Assembly: GCF_019798055.1 (NCBI RefSeq)
Contig: NZ_JAHOPH010000008.1
Coordinates: 1-64,000, forward strand
Direction of reading: 5' to 3'
DNA length: 64,000 nt
Source: Salsipaludibacter albus
GTDB lineage: Bacteria; Actinomycetota; Nitriliruptoria; Nitriliruptorales; Nitriliruptoraceae
Below are positions 61,020 through 64,000 of this stretch, one piece after another. The translations under genes and the position numbers were made by a program. The notes under the pieces are model-generated. The model made no database searches. It saw only the letters and a list, made by a program, of their open reading frames with translations, and was not told the DNA's origin. Within the stretch, counting starts at the first letter, position 1. Every line of letters starts with the position of its first letter.

Positions 61020-64000
61020 GTGGTGGACTGGGTCCGGATCGTCGCGCCGGTGGTTCGTCGCCGACGTGCGGACCCCTGTCGTCGTGTCGCGCCGTCGCCC
61101 GGAGCCTCACCGACGATCCAAGGCCTGCGGTTGACCGCCAGCGGCACCACCACCCCGACGTCGAGCCAGTCGGACGCGTCCCCTCCCCCGGCCCCGACCC
61201 ACCGTGCGGCCGAGACCAGGGCGACCTTCGAGCCACGCGACGACGGCTGGGAGGTCGTCGTCCGCCGGGACGGCCCCCGGCTCGACCTGTCCGACCTGCT
61301 GCCCGCGGTCGAGGCGTTCGGCTTCCACGTCGTGGACGCCGCCGCCACGACGGCCGACGGAACCGTCGAGCAACGACTGCGCGTCACCGCCCGTCGCCCC
61401 GGGACCATGACCAGCGCCGGGCGCCTCGACGATGCCCTGTTGGCGGCACTGGCGGGCACGACCGCCACGGACGGCCTCCTCGGACTGGTCGCCTCGACCC
61501 CGCTGACGTGGCAGCAGGTCGACTGGCTGCGGGCCCACCGCCACCTGCTGGGCCTGCTGGGCACGTCGTGGTCGGCGAGCCGGATCGACGCGGCGCTGCG
61601 GGACAATCCGGACGCTGCCTGGGGGCTGGCCAACCTGTTCACCGCCCGGCTGTCCCCGGACGCCACGCCCCAGGACGAACCGGGGGCGTTCCACATGCTC
61701 GAGACGGTGCGTGACGGGGTCGCCAGCCTCGACGACGACCGGATCATCGCCGACCTCGCCGCCGCGGTGACCGCGACCCTGCGGACCAACGCCTTCGCCC
61801 CGGACCGCGGCGTCACCCTGGCCGACGGTCGGGTCGTGGACGTGCTCGCCTGCAAGTTCCGCTCGTCGGACCTGCCCGGCGTCCCGGCCCCGGTCCCCCA
61901 CGCCGAGATCCTGGTGACGTCGCCGCTGACCACCGGCATCCACCTACGCGGAGGACCGATCGCCCGTGGGGGGCTGCGCGCCTCGGACCGGACCGACGAC
62001 GTCCGCGACGAGGTGCTGGGCCTGGTCGCGGCCCAGATCGTCAAGAACAGCATGATCGTCCCGACCGGTGCGAAGGGCGGGTTCGTCCTGCACGAGCCAC
62101 CGTCGGACCCGGCCGACCGCGTCGCCGCCATCACCGACGCCTACACCGTGTACGTCAACGGGCTGCTGTCGGTCACCGACAACGTGGTGGACGGCGAGGT
62201 CGTCACCCCGGACGGGGTCCGGCGTCGTGACGGCGACGACCCCTACCTGGTCGTCGCCGCCGACAAGGGCACCGCCCGGCTGTCCGACACCGCCAACGCC
62301 ATCGCCGACGCACACGGGTTCTGGCTGGGGGACGCGTTCGCCAGTGGCGGCTCCAGCGGGTGGGACCACAAGGCCCTGGGCATCACCGCCAAGGGGGCCT
62401 GGACCGCGATCGCCCGCCACTTCCGCGAGCTCGGCGTGGACATCCACACCGACGAGATCACCGTGGTCGGGATCGGGGACATGTCCGGCGACGTGTTCGG
62501 CAACGGGCTGTTGACCTCCCGGACGCTGAAGCTGCTGGCCGCCTTCGACCACCGCGACGTCTTCATCGACCCTGATCCGGACCCGGCGGCCTCGTACGCC
62601 GAACGCCGACGGCTCTTCGAGCTGTCCACGTCGTCGTGGCAGGACTACGACCCGGACGTGCGCTCGCGCGGTGCCGTGGTCGCCTCGCGCACCGCCAAGG
62701 AGGTCGAGCTGACCCCGGAGGTCCGTGAGCTGCTCCGGACCGACGAGCGGTCGATGGCCCCGGACACGCTCGTGCGGGCGGTCCTGCGGTTGCAGGTCGA
62801 CCTGCTCTACGCCGGTGGCATCGGCACGATGGTCAAGGCGTCGACCGAGGACGCCGTCGGGGACCGCGCCAACGCCGACATCCGGGTCGACGCCGACGAG
62901 GTCAACGCCCGCGTGTTCGGCGAGGGGGCGAACCTGGCCATCACCCAGCGTGGCCGGATCGAGTACGCCCGGCGTGGTGGCCGCATCGACCAGGACGCGG
63001 TCCACAACGCTGCGGGCGTCGCGATCTCGGACCGCGAGGTCAACGCCAAGATCCTGTTCGCCCCCGCCATCCGGGCGGGGTCGCTGACCCGTGCCGACCG
63101 CGACGAGGTGCTGCACGCCGCCACCGACGACGTGGTCGCGGCGGTGTGCCGGGACGTCGACGCCCAGGTGTGGCTGCTGTCGCGGGAACAGGACCGGTCG
63201 GCCGAGGACATCGGGGCCTACGCCCGCCAGCTCGACCGGCTGGAGGCCAGCGGGGTGATCGACCGTGAGGTCGACCTGCTCCCGTCGCGTGAGCAGATGG
63301 ACGCACGTGCCGGAGCGGGCGGCGGGCTGACCCGGCCCGAGCTGGCCACCGTCATGGCCGCGACGAAGCGGTCGCTGGCCGCGGCGGTCGTCGACAGTGC
63401 GATGGTCGACGCCACGGCCTGCCGTCCCGCCCTGCACGACTACTTCGCCCCGGCGATCCACGACCACCCGGCCGCGGACGTCGACGGTCACCGGCTGGCG
63501 CCGGACATCACCGCACTGCGGGTGGCCTCGTCGCTGGTCGACCGGGTCGGTCCGACCCACGTCGACGAGGTCGCGATGCAGGCCGACGTGCACCCGACGG
63601 CCGTCGTGGCGGCGCTGTGGGCGGCCCAACAGGTGCTCGACGCCGACGACTGGTGGGCCCGGCTGCAGGACCAGGCCACCGTCGTGCCGGCGACGACCCT
63701 CGCCGACGTGGCCGCGACGCTGGTCACCCTGCAGCAGGACGTCGCACGGGCGCTGCTGCGCGACGGTGGCGTCGGGCCGGACACGATCGACGAGGTGGTG
63801 GCCCGTCATCGGCCGGTCGCCATGGCCCTGCGACGCCACCTCGAGGACACCTGCACCGGCGCCGTCCTGCGACGACGGGTCGAGCTGCTGGACGACCTGG
63901 TCCCCGACGAGCTCGCCGCACCCGCGGCGCTGGCCGGTGACCTCGCGCGGCTGGCCGACGTGACCGCGCTGGTGACCGGCGCGCCGGCCCGTCCGACCAC
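61020..64000 (+). CDS. NAD-specific glutamate dehydrogenase, shortened N-terminus (3' end beyond window)
   Basis: At least 990 residues; the frame is open to the right edge. Family segments in order: [19 protein letters not shown] (ACT-like), [122 protein letters not shown] and [15 protein letters not shown]. It lacks the roughly 500 N-terminal residues of the 180-kDa class. Converts glutamate to 2-oxoglutarate and ammonia with NAD. The start is unclear: GTG at 61020 (chosen) or 61023, TTG at 61131, or ATC at 60999, which has GGGGGA upstream. In-frame stop at 60978. Confidence 0.9.
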   Translation, partial: MVDWVRIVAPVVRRRRADPCRRVAPSPGASPTIQGLRLTASGTTTPTSSQSDASPPPAPTHRAAETRATFEPRDDGWEVVVRRDGPRLDLSDLLPAVEAFGFHVVDAAATTADGTVEQRLRVTARRPGTMTSAGRLDDALLAALAGTTATDGLLGLVASTPLTWQQVDWLRAHRHLLGLLGTSWSASRIDAALRDNPDAAWGLANLFTARLSPDATPQDEPGAFHMLETVRDGVASLDDDRIIADLAAAVTATLRTNAFAPDRGVTLADGRVVDVLACKFRSSDLPGVPAPVPHAEILVTSPLTTGIHLRGGPIARGGLRASDRTDDVRDEVLGLVAAQIVKNSMIVPTGAKGGFVLHEPPSDPADRVAAITDAYTVYVNGLLSVTDNVVDGEVVTPDGVRRRDGDDPYLVVAADKGTARLSDTANAIADAHGFWLGDAFASGGSSGWDHKALGITAKGAWTAIARHFRELGVDIHTDEITVVGIGDMSGDVFGNGLLTSRTLKLLAAFDHRDVFIDPDPDPAASYAERRRLFELSTSSWQDYDPDVRSRGAVVASRTAKEVELTPEVRELLRTDERSMAPDTLVRAVLRLQVDLLYAGGIGTMVKASTEDAVGDRANADIRVDADEVNARVFGEGANLAITQRGRIEYARRGGRIDQDAVHNAAGVAISDREVNAKILFAPAIRAGSLTRADRDEVLHAATDDVVAAVCRDVDAQVWLLSREQDRSAEDIGAYARQLDRLEASGVIDREVDLLPSREQMDARAGAGGGLTRPELATVMAATKRSLAAAVVDSAMVDATACRPALHDYFAPAIHDHPAADVDGHRLAPDITALRVASSLVDRVGPTHVDEVAMQADVHPTAVVAALWAAQQVLDADDWWARLQDQATVVPATTLADVAATLVTLQQDVARALLRDGGVGPDTIDEVVARHRPVAMALRRHLEDTCTGAVLRRRVELLDDLVPDELAAPAALAGDLARLADVTALVTGAPARPT

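Noticed and set aside
60335-62134. Upstream extension of the lepA frame, giving a 1232-residue protein
   Set aside because: The extension runs antisense through rpsT and the glutamate dehydrogenase gene and has Arg/Ser-rich sequence. The GTG at 60334 begins the exact LepA N-terminus.
61944-63839. Long minus-strand open frame
   Set aside because: It is antisense to the glutamate dehydrogenase gene, whose sequence shows clear family motifs. Long shadow frames are expected at this GC content.

Overview
The window is chromosomal DNA of a very GC-rich actinobacterium. Codons strongly prefer G or C in the third position and GTG starts are common. Several families are typical of Actinomycetota: deazaflavin (F420)-type DUF385 proteins, an AfsR/SARP regulator, a SigJ-like ECF sigma factor, DUF1876, DUF3618 and DUF1469 proteins. 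A deep-branching lineage such as Nitriliruptoria would fit, but no rRNA or other phylogenetic marker was compared, so this is a guess. I saw no tRNA, rRNA, transposase, phage or cas genes.

Layout. 1-9 kb holds small independent units: a truncated secreted protein, a DMT exporter, an HD-GYP/LuxR regulator, ACC deaminase (acdS) with a divergent GntR regulator, a cupin, two overlapping secreted proteins and a DUF488 protein. 8.5-16.9 kb has a three-gene overlapping cassette (NAD-binding protein, DoxX-like protein, SigJ-like sigma factor), then a lipoprotein, YceI, a frameshifted homocysteine methyltransferase, a VOC protein and a GH13 enzyme. 17.1-22.6 kb is a two-gene unit: a 135-residue protein that looks beta-grasp-like and ends in Gly-Gly, coupled to a 1686-residue DUF4132 protein. 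22.6-35.4 kb holds a frameshifted DUF1876 gene, an esterase, an Fcy1-like cytosine deaminase, a very large AfsR/SARP regulator, a metallo-hydrolase, a frameshifted fructosamine-kinase gene, a secreted M28 peptidase and a CDF transporter. 35.5-40.3 kb is a coxM-S-L operon for form I aerobic CO dehydrogenase, followed by an XdhC/CoxI-type maturation protein fused to a YHS domain.

From 44.5 to 60.9 kb lies a conserved housekeeping block: era, cdd, a CNNM/CorC protein, ybeY, phoH, rsmE, dnaJ, hrcA, hemW, lepA and rpsT, mostly on the minus strand with many 1-8 base overlaps. A large NAD-glutamate dehydrogenase gene runs off the right end.

Three features stand out. (1) Four intergenic regions carry short arrays of imperfect palindromes. 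Three of them share a 36-base unit with arms GGCGTTC and GAACGCC; the fourth is a different sequence. (2) The diglycine-ending small protein plus DUF4132 pair may be an undescribed system. (3) Three genes are broken by single-base indels in G/C runs, which raises the question of assembly error versus real decay.
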